10,837 nucleotides of DNA from an uncultured Mycolicibacterium sp. (lineage in GTDB: Bacteria; Actinomycetota; Actinomycetes; Mycobacteriales; Mycobacteriaceae), in assembly GCF_937941905.1 (NCBI RefSeq), contig NZ_CALDGS010000032.1:1-10837 (forward strand), given 5' to 3'. A program made the translations under genes and the position numbers. The notes under the pieces are model-generated. The model ran no database searches, had not been told where the DNA came from, and saw nothing but the letters and a program-made list of their open reading frames with translations. Of the stretch, positions 5,677 through 10,203 are shown one piece after another. Positions within the stretch are counted from its first letter, which is position 1, and the number at the start of each line of letters is the position of its first letter.

Positions 5677-6497
5677 CAGGCCTGCCCCTCGGGCTGCCCC
5701 TCCTGCAGCCAGGTCTTGGTGCGGCCGGGGTGGTCGGTGGCCACCCAGGCCACGCCCAGCTCCCGGCACAGCCGGACGTCCTCGTACCGGTTGACCGTCC
5801 AGCAGTACATGGCGCGGCCCTGCGCGGCGGCGCGGTCCACCAGTTGCGGGCGTTCCCGCAGGGTGCCGATGGACGGCCCGATCGCGGTGGCGCCGACGGT
5901 GTGGGCGGCCGAGCCGCCGAAGTAGCGCGACACCGATCCGAGCAGCACGGTGGGCAGCATCGGCGCGGCGCGCCGGATCCGCCAGGCCGCCGCCGCCGAG
6001 AACGACATCACCACGGCCCGGGACCGGTCCGCCGATGGCGGGGTGGCCATGCCGTAGCGGTGCAGCAGCGCCAGCAGCTTGCTCTCCACCAGCGACCCGT
6101 AGCGCACCGGGTGCTTGGTCTCGATGAAGATCTTGACCGGCCGGTCCTTCCAGTCCAGGACCAGCGACAACAGGGTGTCCAGGGTGAGCAGCCCGGTGTC
6201 GTTGCGCTGACCGCCCGGGTGCCAGGAGGCGAAGTCCAGCTCCCGCAGCTGGGCCAGCGTCATCTCGCTGACCAGGCCGGTGCCGTCGGAGGTGCGGTCC
6301 ACCGTGCGGTCGTGCACGCAGACGAGATGGCCGTCCCGGGTGAGCCGCACATCGCACTCGACCCCGTCGGCGCCCTCGGCGAGCGCGAGTTCGTAGGCGC
6401 CCAGGGTGTGCTCGGGCCGGATGGCGGATGCGCCGCGGTGGGCAACCACGAAGGGGTGGCCGCCGAGCGCGCCACCGCCCAGTTGCATACCGCTCAT
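5673..6497 (-). CDS. glpQ1: Glycerophosphodiester phosphodiesterase
   Basis: The 274-residue enzyme hydrolyses glycerophosphodiesters to glycerol 3-phosphate and an alcohol, letting the cell recycle phospholipid head groups. The GDPD fold (PF03009) starts at FVVAHRGAS with catalytic His20 and continues with Glu47 and Asp49 in VECDV, His62 in VHDR, Glu126 in IETKHP and WTVN (233-236) near the end. The catalytic pair His20/His62 and the metal-binding acids are intact. The classic PENT is PEHT here. There is no signal peptide, so it is cytoplasmic. The ATG at 6497 overlaps the stop of the upstream membrane-protein gene as ATGA, indicating coupling; an internal Met at 6488 is also possible. The length matches what I remember for GlpQ1 (Rv3842c). 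Confidence 0.94.
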   Translation of the reverse strand: MSGMQLGGGALGGHPFVVAHRGASAIRPEHTLGAYELALAEGADGVECDVRLTRDGHLVCVHDRTVDRTSDGTGLVSEMTLAQLRELDFASWHPGGQRNDTGLLTLDTLLSLVLDWKDRPVKIFIETKHPVRYGSLVESKLLALLHRYGMATPPSADRSRAVVMSFSAAAAWRIRRAAPMLPTVLLGSVSRYFGGSAAHTVGATAIGPSIGTLRERPQLVDRAAAQGRAMYCWTVNRYEDVRLCRELGVAWVATDHPGRTKTWLQEGQPEGQAC

Positions 6498-7558
6498 GCT
6501 GCCGGGTTGGACCCCTGCGAATCAACTCCGACCGGAGTGTCCTCCGTCGCGTCGCGGCCGTGGGTTTCGGTCGGCTCACCGGCGGGTTTTTCGGGCCGCT
6601 CCCCGGCCGGTTCCGGGCGGGGCGCATCCGGCACCACCACCCAGCGGCGGGCCGGGCGGTCCACCGGGGCGCGTTCGAACCCGTTGAACACCTCGGCCAG
6701 CACCAGCACCGTGGCCAGCGACACCAGGTATCCGAAGGTGACGGTGACGGTGTTGTCGGCGATGCCCTGCGGGTCGACGGTGAAGCTGGTGGCGACGGCG
6801 AACACCGCCACCCCGGTGCTGAGCACCCACAGCAGCCACCAGCCCACGATCGCCCGGCGCAGCCGCAGCACCCGGTCCTCCAGCCGGGCCAGCTCGATGA
6901 CGAACACCGGCGCCCACAGCAGGTTGACCAGCGGGATCAGGCAGCCGGCGCGCAGCACCCGCGGCGAGCGCGGATCCTGCCGGCCGTGGTGGGCGTAGGC
7001 CGCGGCGCGGCGGGCGATGAGCCAGTTGGTCAGCACGATCGCCGCCGACACGACCGCGAACATCGCCAGCACGCTGGCCGCCACCGGGAACCAGGTGCCC
7101 GCCGCGGCGACCCACGGGTCGAGCAGCCGGGTGCGGTTGATCAGCAGCAGCAGGTAGCGCGCGGCGTGCAGCAGTGCGGCGACGCCGAGGATGACCGCGG
7201 TGACGGTCAGGGCGGTGCGCACCCCGGCGGCGGTGGGGCCCGCCACCGGCGCGGCCGTCGGCTCGGCCGGCTCGAAGTGCTCGACGAGCCCCCAGCGCGG
7301 GATGGTGGTGTAGCGCGGGGTCGGCCCCAGCGGCCGGGGCGGGCGGCGCCGCGGCGGCGGCGCGCCGGGCCGCACGGCCACCCACCGGTAGCCGGGGGGC
7401 AGCCGGGGCGGGGCCGCGCCGGGGGTGTGCGGCCCGGTCCACGCCGGCGGCGGCGGCGCGGCCGGCGGCAGCAGGGCGCCCCGGCACCGCGGGCACCACT
7501 CGCGCTGGCGGTCACGCACGTTCCAGCGCGTTCCGCACCGGGAACACACCTGAATCAT
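6494..7558 (-). CDS. Zinc-ribbon, multi-pass DUF4328-like membrane protein
   Basis: The 354-residue protein begins with a zinc ribbon (Cys5, Cys8, Cys22, Cys25), then a Pro- and Arg-rich linker (about 30-100). Five or so membrane segments follow (about 113-140, 157-182, 207-222, 240-258, 274-292), and a charged, probably disordered tail ends it (295-354). The central block from ARRAAAYAHHGRQ to GCLIPLVNLLWAPVFVIELARLED fits DUF4328, a family of unknown function. It corresponds to Rv3843c. The ATG at 7558 brings the zinc ribbon to residue 5, and TAGGCT stands 6 nt upstream, so it looks leaderless despite lying only 21 nt after the rhodanese stop. The stop overlaps the glpQ1 start by 4 nt, so the two proteins are made together. 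The function is unknown. Confidence 0.85.
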   Translation of the reverse strand: MIQVCSRCGTRWNVRDRQREWCPRCRGALLPPAAPPPPAWTGPHTPGAAPPRLPPGYRWVAVRPGAPPPRRRPPRPLGPTPRYTTIPRWGLVEHFEPAEPTAAPVAGPTAAGVRTALTVTAVILGVAALLHAARYLLLLINRTRLLDPWVAAAGTWFPVAASVLAMFAVVSAAIVLTNWLIARRAAAYAHHGRQDPRSPRVLRAGCLIPLVNLLWAPVFVIELARLEDRVLRLRRAIVGWWLLWVLSTGVAVFAVATSFTVDPQGIADNTVTVTFGYLVSLATVLVLAEVFNGFERAPVDRPARRWVVVPDAPRPEPAGERPEKPAGEPTETHGRDATEDTPVGVDSQGSNPAA

Positions 7559-7564
7559 TCGACC

Positions 7565-7570
7565 AGCCTA
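7565..7570 (-). promoter_or_regulatory. Candidate -10 element (TAGGCT) for the Rv3843c-like gene
   Basis: On the minus strand TAGGCT ends 6 nt before the ATG at 7558 and no Shine-Dalgarno is present. It would give the membrane-protein/glpQ1 pair a promoter separate from the rhodanese gene, and a leaderless transcript. Confidence 0.55.
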
Positions 7571-7579
7571 ACGGCGGAT

Positions 7580-7915
7580 TCAGACCGTTCCGGGGGTGCC
7601 GTCGTCGGTGACCACCGGGCGGCCGGCGCCGGCCCAGGCGAGCATGCCGCCGTCGACGTTGATCGCCCGGTAGCCCTGCTGGGCCAGGTAGGTCGCCACC
7701 CGCAGAGAGCGCCCGCCGGCGTGGCAGATGAGGTAGTGGGTGGCGGCCGGATCGAGTTCGGCGAGCCGGTCGGGCACCTGCCCCATGGGGATGTGCCGGG
7801 CACCGGCGGCGTGGCCGCGCTGCCACTCGTCGTCCTCCCGGACGTCGAGCAGCACGGTCCGGGCGTCGAACGCGGTCGGCACCTGCGCGACCGGAACCTG
7901 GGGGACATCACTCAT
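7580..7915 (-). CDS. Single-domain rhodanese-like protein
   Basis: The 111-residue protein is one rhodanese domain (PF00581). VLLDVREDDEW (21-31), GHAAGARHIPMG (34-45) and the active loop CHAGGRS with Cys64 are all present, as is the closing GYRAINVDGGMLAWAGAGRPV. The 6-residue loop around Cys64 fits a sulfurtransferase that carries a persulfide; the partner is not known. There is no signal peptide. I chose the ATG at 7915; an ATG 9 nt further upstream would add only three residues. It lies 21 nt upstream of the zinc-ribbon membrane protein, so it may be co-transcribed with it. Upstream lies the gene-free divergent region that holds DnaA-box-like repeats. Confidence 0.9.
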   Translation of the reverse strand: MSDVPQVPVAQVPTAFDARTVLLDVREDDEWQRGHAAGARHIPMGQVPDRLAELDPAATHYLICHAGGRSLRVATYLAQQGYRAINVDGGMLAWAGAGRPVVTDDGTPGTV

Positions 7916-7975
7916 GCAGCCCATGCTGGCACGGCCCCGCCCGCACCGGCACACGCCGCGACAGCAAGCACGCAA

Positions 7976-8072
7976 CTATCCACAATTTCCACAGGTTCAT
8001 CCACAGGGTGTTTGCGAACGGCGGCGGGAAATCCGTCGATTCCGGGGGTCGGCCCGGACGGCCTGTGGATAT
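7976..8072. repeat. Cluster of four DnaA-box-like 9-mers
   Basis: CTATCCACA (7976-7984), ATTTCCACA (7985-7993), TCATCCACA (7997-8005) and, on the minus strand, ATATCCACA (8064-8072) match TTATCCACA at 8, 7, 8 and 8 of 9 positions. The first two abut. Copies two and three are both followed by GG, giving TCCACAGG twice, 12 bp apart. DnaA binding is an inference. Confidence 0.5.
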
Positions 8073-8150
8073 CCGCCCGGCGGCGACCGGGGTCGATCAA
8101 CAGCCCCGCCGCGCACGGAGCGAACACCGGCCCGCCGGAGGCCGGCGCAA

Positions 8151-8164
8151 GGGCCTTTCGGCCC
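8151..8164. other. Small GC hairpin
   Basis: GGGCC (8151-8155), loop TTTC and GGCCC (8160-8164) form a short perfect stem-loop just upstream of the -35 of the micro-ORF promoter. Its purpose is not known. Confidence 0.3.
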
Positions 8165-8180
8165 CGGATCCGCTACGGAT

Positions 8181-8209
8181 TTCGCACTTTCCCGACCAGC
8201 GGTTATGAT
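8181..8209 (+). promoter_or_regulatory. Promoter TTCGCA - 17 bp - TATGAT
   Basis: TATGAT (8204-8209) differs from TATAAT at one position. TTCGCA (8181-8186) matches TTGACA at 4 of 6 and the spacer is 17 bp. This is the best sigma-70/SigA-like promoter in the window. The expected transcription start is near 8216, only a few nt before the ATG of the first micro-ORF. Confidence 0.65.
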
Positions 8210-8219
8210 TCCCGACACC

Positions 8220-8270
8220 ATGAGTGGCTGTGACAATGGTCACTCGGCTCCGGCACCAGGGGAAATATGA
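8220..8270 (+). CDS. 16-residue micro-ORF (possible leader peptide)
   Basis: This reads MSGCDNGHSAPAPGEI and begins about 4 nt after the predicted transcription start, so ribosomes could start on a near-leaderless mRNA. Its stop TGA overlaps the next ATG as ATGA (8267-8270). The peptide has one Cys and no obvious run of a single amino acid that would suggest classic attenuation. No family is recognisable. The case rests on promoter position and the overlapping stop-start. Confidence 0.4.
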   Translation: MSGCDNGHSAPAPGEI

Positions 8271-8299
8271 CAAACGTGCAGGTCGGGGGCGTGTCATGA
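8267..8299 (+). CDS. 10-residue micro-ORF (possible coupling peptide)
   Basis: This reads MTNVQVGGVS. Its ATG overlaps the stop of the preceding micro-ORF (ATGA, 8267-8270) and its stop overlaps the ATG of the 52-residue gene (ATGA, 8296-8299). A purine-rich AGGGGA lies at 8258-8263, close to its start. Translation is inferred only from this arrangement. Confidence 0.35.
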   Translation: MTNVQVGGVS

Positions 8300-8454
8300 C
8301 TTCGCATCCGATGAGTTCGGGGTCTGCCGCACCGCACGACGAGTGGCACTCGTCGGGTCTTGCCTATACCCGCGGGCAGCTCATCGCCTGTCTGCGGGCC
8401 GCGGCGATCGCGGCCGTGCTGTTGGTGATCCTCGCGCTGCTGGTGCTGTTCTAG
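8296..8454 (+). CDS. Small C-terminally anchored membrane protein
   Basis: The 52-residue protein has a polar N-terminus (about 1-30, including HDEWHSSGLAYTRGQ) and one hydrophobic segment (about 33-52) that runs to the last residue, so it would be tail-anchored in the cytoplasmic membrane. I do not recognise the family. I chose the ATG at 8296 because GGGGGC lies about 5 nt upstream and the third codon positions become GC-rich from here on. The upstream part of the same frame back to a GTG at 8224 has low GC at third positions and does not look coding. It lies 137 bp before sodA and in the same direction; a role in oxidative stress cannot be claimed from position alone. Confidence 0.6.
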   Translation: MTSHPMSSGSAAPHDEWHSSGLAYTRGQLIACLRAAAIAAVLLVILALLVLF

Positions 8455-8472
8455 CGACCCGGTTGCAACGCA

Positions 8473-8505
8473 GGACGGGCCGCGGCGGCCGGGTCCCGGG
8501 CGTCC
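8473..8505 (+). terminator. Possible GC-rich hairpin between the small membrane protein and sodA
   Basis: GGACG (8473-8477) pairs with CGTCC (8501-8505). Inside it GGCCG (8478-8482) and CGGCC (8486-8490) form another stem. No T-run follows. The structure is imperfect and may be a weak terminator. Confidence 0.25.
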
Positions 8506-8543
8506 TTGCGACGCGCGCGGCGATGGAGCAATGTTGTCGTTGA

Positions 8544-8549
8544 TAGGTT
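8544..8549 (+). promoter_or_regulatory. Candidate sodA -10 element (TAGGTT)
   Basis: TAGGTT fits TANNNT and would start transcription near 8556, giving a leader of about 36 nt. No convincing -35 is seen. Confidence 0.4.
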
Positions 8550-8591
8550 CACGACGCCGAGCGTTACCGCACATCGATAGGAAGGAACCTC

Positions 8592-9212
8592 GTGGCTGAA
8601 TACACGTTGCCCGATCTCGACTGGGACTACGGCGCGCTGGAGCCGCACATCTCCGGCCAGATCAACGAACTGCACCACAGCAAGCACCATGCGGCTTACG
8701 TGAAGGGCGTCAACGACGCGCTGGCCAAGCTCGAGGAGGCCCGCGCCAACGACGACCACTCGGCGATCTTCCTCTACGAGAAGAACCTCGCCTTCCACCT
8801 CGGCGGCCACGTCAACCACTGCATCTGGTGGAAGAACCTGTCGCCGAACGGCGGTGACAAGCCGACCGGCGAGCTGGCCGCCGCGATCGACGACCAGTTC
8901 GGCTCGTTCGACAAGTTCCGCGCCCAGTTCACCGCGGCCGCCAACGGCCTGCAGGGCTCCGGGTGGGCGGTGCTCGGCTACGACACGCTCGGCCAGAAGC
9001 TGCTGACCTTCCAGCTCTACGACCAGCAGGCCAACGTGCCGCTGGGCATCATCCCGCTGCTGCAGGTCGACATGTGGGAGCACGCCTTCTACCTGCAGTA
9101 CAAGAACGTCAAGGCCGACTACGTCAAGGCGTTCTGGAACGTGGTCAACTGGGAGGACGTCCAGAACCGCTTCAACGCCGCGGTCAGCAAGGGCCAGGGC
9201 CTGATCTTCTGA
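8592..9212 (+). CDS. sodA: Superoxide dismutase (Fe/Mn type)
   Basis: This enzyme converts superoxide to oxygen and hydrogen peroxide. The 206-residue protein has the standard two-domain fold. The metal ligands are His28 (NELHHSKHH), His76 (GGHVNHCIWW), Asp160 and His164 (QVDMWEHAFYLQY). Residue 145, in LYDQQAN, is Gln. M. tuberculosis SodA, an iron enzyme, has His at this position, while manganese forms such as that of M. smegmatis have Gln, so this one is predicted to use manganese. The protein ends in GLIF and lacks the terminal Gly I remember in M. tuberculosis. No signal peptide is present, as for other mycobacterial SodA that still reaches the outside. The GTG start has AAGGAA (8582-8587) upstream. 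A strong terminator follows. Confidence 0.97.
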   Translation: MAEYTLPDLDWDYGALEPHISGQINELHHSKHHAAYVKGVNDALAKLEEARANDDHSAIFLYEKNLAFHLGGHVNHCIWWKNLSPNGGDKPTGELAAAIDDQFGSFDKFRAQFTAAANGLQGSGWAVLGYDTLGQKLLTFQLYDQQANVPLGIIPLLQVDMWEHAFYLQYKNVKADYVKAFWNVVNWEDVQNRFNAAVSKGQGLIF

Positions 9213-9238
9213 TCCCGGTCCCGACCGGATCCGTTACG

Positions 9239-9283
9239 GACGCCAGGGGCGCCGCGCAGCACGCGCGGCGCCCCGCGTCGTTT
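9239..9283 (+). terminator. Strong intrinsic terminator after sodA
   Basis: A perfect 12-bp stem, GGGGCGCCGCGC (9246-9257) with GCGCGGCGCCCC (9263-9274), has a 5-nt loop. It is extended outside a 2-nt bulge by GACGC (9239-9243) with GCGTC (9275-9279). A short TTT follows at 9281-9283. It isolates sodA from the downstream gene. Confidence 0.85.
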
Positions 9284-9306
9284 CCGGCACTCCCGGCCGC
9301 CGTCGG

Positions 9307-9334
9307 CTAGCACTCGTGAGCTCTTGTGTGCCAA
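9307..9334 (+). promoter_or_regulatory. CIRCE-like element upstream of the Rv3847-like gene
   Basis: CTAGCACTC (9307-9315) matches the left half of CIRCE (TTAGCACTC) at 8 of 9. GTGTGCCAA (9326-9334) matches the right half GAGTGCTAA at 7 of 9. The spacer is 10 nt instead of 9. It could be a weak HrcA site or a chance match. Confidence 0.3.
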
Positions 9335-9429
9335 GGCATTCCGGCCGCATGCTGGGGGTGATCGACCCACCGGCGTGTCGATTCCGCGCCGGCACACCGG
9401 CGCATGTGTCCGCTGGTTCGGGAGGCGAG

Positions 9430-9963
9430 ATGGGAACTGGTTCCGGTCGGGCGATCGAGATCGCCCCGTTGCACGCACGCGGCGCCCTGCAGGGCTTCGT
9501 CATCTCCGGTCGGTGGCCGGACTCCACCAAGGAATGGACCCAGTTGCTCAAGGCCGCCGTACGGGTCGCCTCGGTGCCCGGGCTGCTGCCCACCACCACC
9601 GTGTTCGGGGTGCGTGAGGAGATGCCCGAGAACCCGCCGCCCGACACCGTGGGCCTGGTCCTGGCCGAGGGCCCGGTGGTCGGTGAATCGGCCATCACAC
9701 CGGGGCATTTCGCCGATCGCCAGCCGCCGGCGCTGCTCCTGCTGCACCCGCCCTCGGAGACCACCCCGTCGCTGCCGGAGTGCGACGGCGCGGCGTCGGG
9801 GTGCGTGCTGCTGCCCGGCATCCCGCATCTGGGGCTGGAGCACCGGGCGGCCTGGGTGGAGGCCGAGCCGGACGGCACCGTCACCACCCTGGTCAGCCGG
9901 GTCGGGGTGGACCCGATCAGCCACCCCGACACCGCGATTCTGGCCATGCTGCTGGCGGCCTGA
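9430..9963 (+). CDS. Conserved mycobacterial hypothetical protein (Rv3847-like)
   Basis: I do not recognise a domain of known function. The 177-residue protein is cytoplasmic by appearance, with no signal peptide or membrane span. It starts with a short polar segment, then LHARGALQGFVISGRWPDSTKEWTQLLKAAVRVA (15-48), and has scattered hydrophobic strands such as TVGLVLAEGPVV (73-84) and ALLLLHPPSE. The position after sodA, and the wording of the ISGRWPDSTKEW stretch as I remember it, fit Rv3847. I chose the ATG at 9430, not the GTG at 9316, because GGGAGG (9420-9425) lies 4 nt upstream and the region before it has no coding character. A terminator separates it from sodA, so it should have its own promoter, for which I see only weak candidates around 9324-9353. 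Confidence 0.75.
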   Translation: MGTGSGRAIEIAPLHARGALQGFVISGRWPDSTKEWTQLLKAAVRVASVPGLLPTTTVFGVREEMPENPPPDTVGLVLAEGPVVGESAITPGHFADRQPPALLLLHPPSETTPSLPECDGAASGCVLLPGIPHLGLEHRAAWVEAEPDGTVTTLVSRVGVDPISHPDTAILAMLLAA

Positions 9964-9984
9964 CCGGGGCGGCGAATCGGAGAA

Positions 9985-9998
9985 TTCGGTTTCCCGAA
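9985..9998 (+). terminator. Weak hairpin after the Rv3847-like gene
   Basis: TTCGG (9985-9989), loop TTTC and CCGAA (9994-9998) make a 5-bp stem 22 nt after the stop. It is too short and A-rich at the base to be confident. Confidence 0.25.
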
Positions 9999-10035
9999 AT
10001 CGTTAGCGGCACTAGCGAAACGGCGCGACAGCGGT

Positions 10036-10047
10036 TAGGCTGGCCTA
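10036..10047 (+). promoter_or_regulatory. -10 element inside a DtxR-family-like inverted repeat
   Basis: TAGGC-TG-GCCTA is a perfect 5-2-5 inverted repeat. Aligned on its AGGCT core, the surrounding 19 bp (10030-10048) match the IdeR consensus at 13 positions. TAGGCT (10036-10041) also fits a -10 element and would start transcription near 10048, just before the riboswitch. The regulator could be IdeR or the manganese sensor MntR. No -35 is clear. Confidence 0.5.
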
Positions 10048-10053
10048 CGTCAA

Positions 10054-10144
10054 CGAAGGGGAGTAGCCCCCAATCGTCGGGTCGACATGCTGGCGCGCCC
10101 CGCGCCCGGCCGGCGAACCGCTTCCGCGGTGGGCGAGACCTTCG
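10054..10144 (+). promoter_or_regulatory. yybP-ykoY manganese riboswitch
   Basis: The 5' strand of P1, CGAAGG (10054-10059), pairs with CCTTCG (10139-10144). The hallmark GGGGAGTAGC (10058-10067) follows the 5' strand, and GCGAGACC (10133-10140) precedes the end, as in known members. Inner hairpins are GGCGC/GCGCC (10092-10096 with 10102-10106) and ACCGC/GCGGT (10117-10121 with 10126-10130). The aptamer binds Mn2+ in the loops formed by the conserved AGTAGC and GCGAGAC segments. It lies directly upstream of a GDT1/UPF0016 transporter, a common partner of this riboswitch. Confidence 0.9.
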
Positions 10145-10203
10145 ACCAACAGTCCGCGCGGCGGTGCCCCTCCGCGCGGGCGACGCGTCGAAAGGTCGTC
10201 ACC
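10137..10203 (+). promoter_or_regulatory. Predicted expression platform and ribosome-binding site
   Basis: The ribosome-binding site GAAAGG (10190-10195) lies 8 nt before the GTG. The stretch TCGAAAGGTC (10188-10197) is complementary to GACCTTCGA (10137-10145), allowing one bulged A, so the 3' half of P1 can pair with it. Between them two copies of the self-complementary CCGCGCGG (10154-10161, 10172-10179) can form a hairpin, and CGACGCGTCG (10181-10190) is a palindrome. Exclusive pairing predicts translation only when P1 is closed, that is, with manganese bound. Confidence 0.55.

Larger units (their letters stand above)
7916..8219. other. Divergent intergenic region without genes
   Basis: About 300 bp lie between the rhodanese start and the first plus-strand micro-ORF. 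Open frames here are short or are unlikely readings of GC-rich DNA. The region contains four copies of a DnaA-box-like 9-mer (7976-8072), a small GC hairpin (8151-8164) and a good promoter for the plus strand (8181-8209). No tRNA or transposon remnant is seen. Confidence 0.7.

Noticed and set aside
7558..7577. IdeR-like match at the promoter of the Rv3843c-like gene
   Set aside because: Only 11 of 19 positions agree and the right half is poor. The TAGGCT is better read as a -10 element.
7560..7593. SigE/SigH-type promoter (GGAAC ... GTT) before the Rv3843c-like gene
   Set aside because: The spacing between the two elements is about 14 nt, shorter than the 17-20 expected for these sigma factors.
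6428..8233. A 601-codon plus-strand frame across the Rv3843c-like and rhodanese genes
   Set aside because: It is antisense to two genes with recognisable domains, and its composition is that of a shadow frame. It also crosses the intergenic region without a promoter or ribosome-binding site.
8224..8295. A longer start (GTG at 8224) for the 52-residue membrane protein
   Set aside because: Third codon positions in this stretch are about half A/T, unlike genes here, and a better start with a purine-rich site lies at 8296. Not fully excluded.
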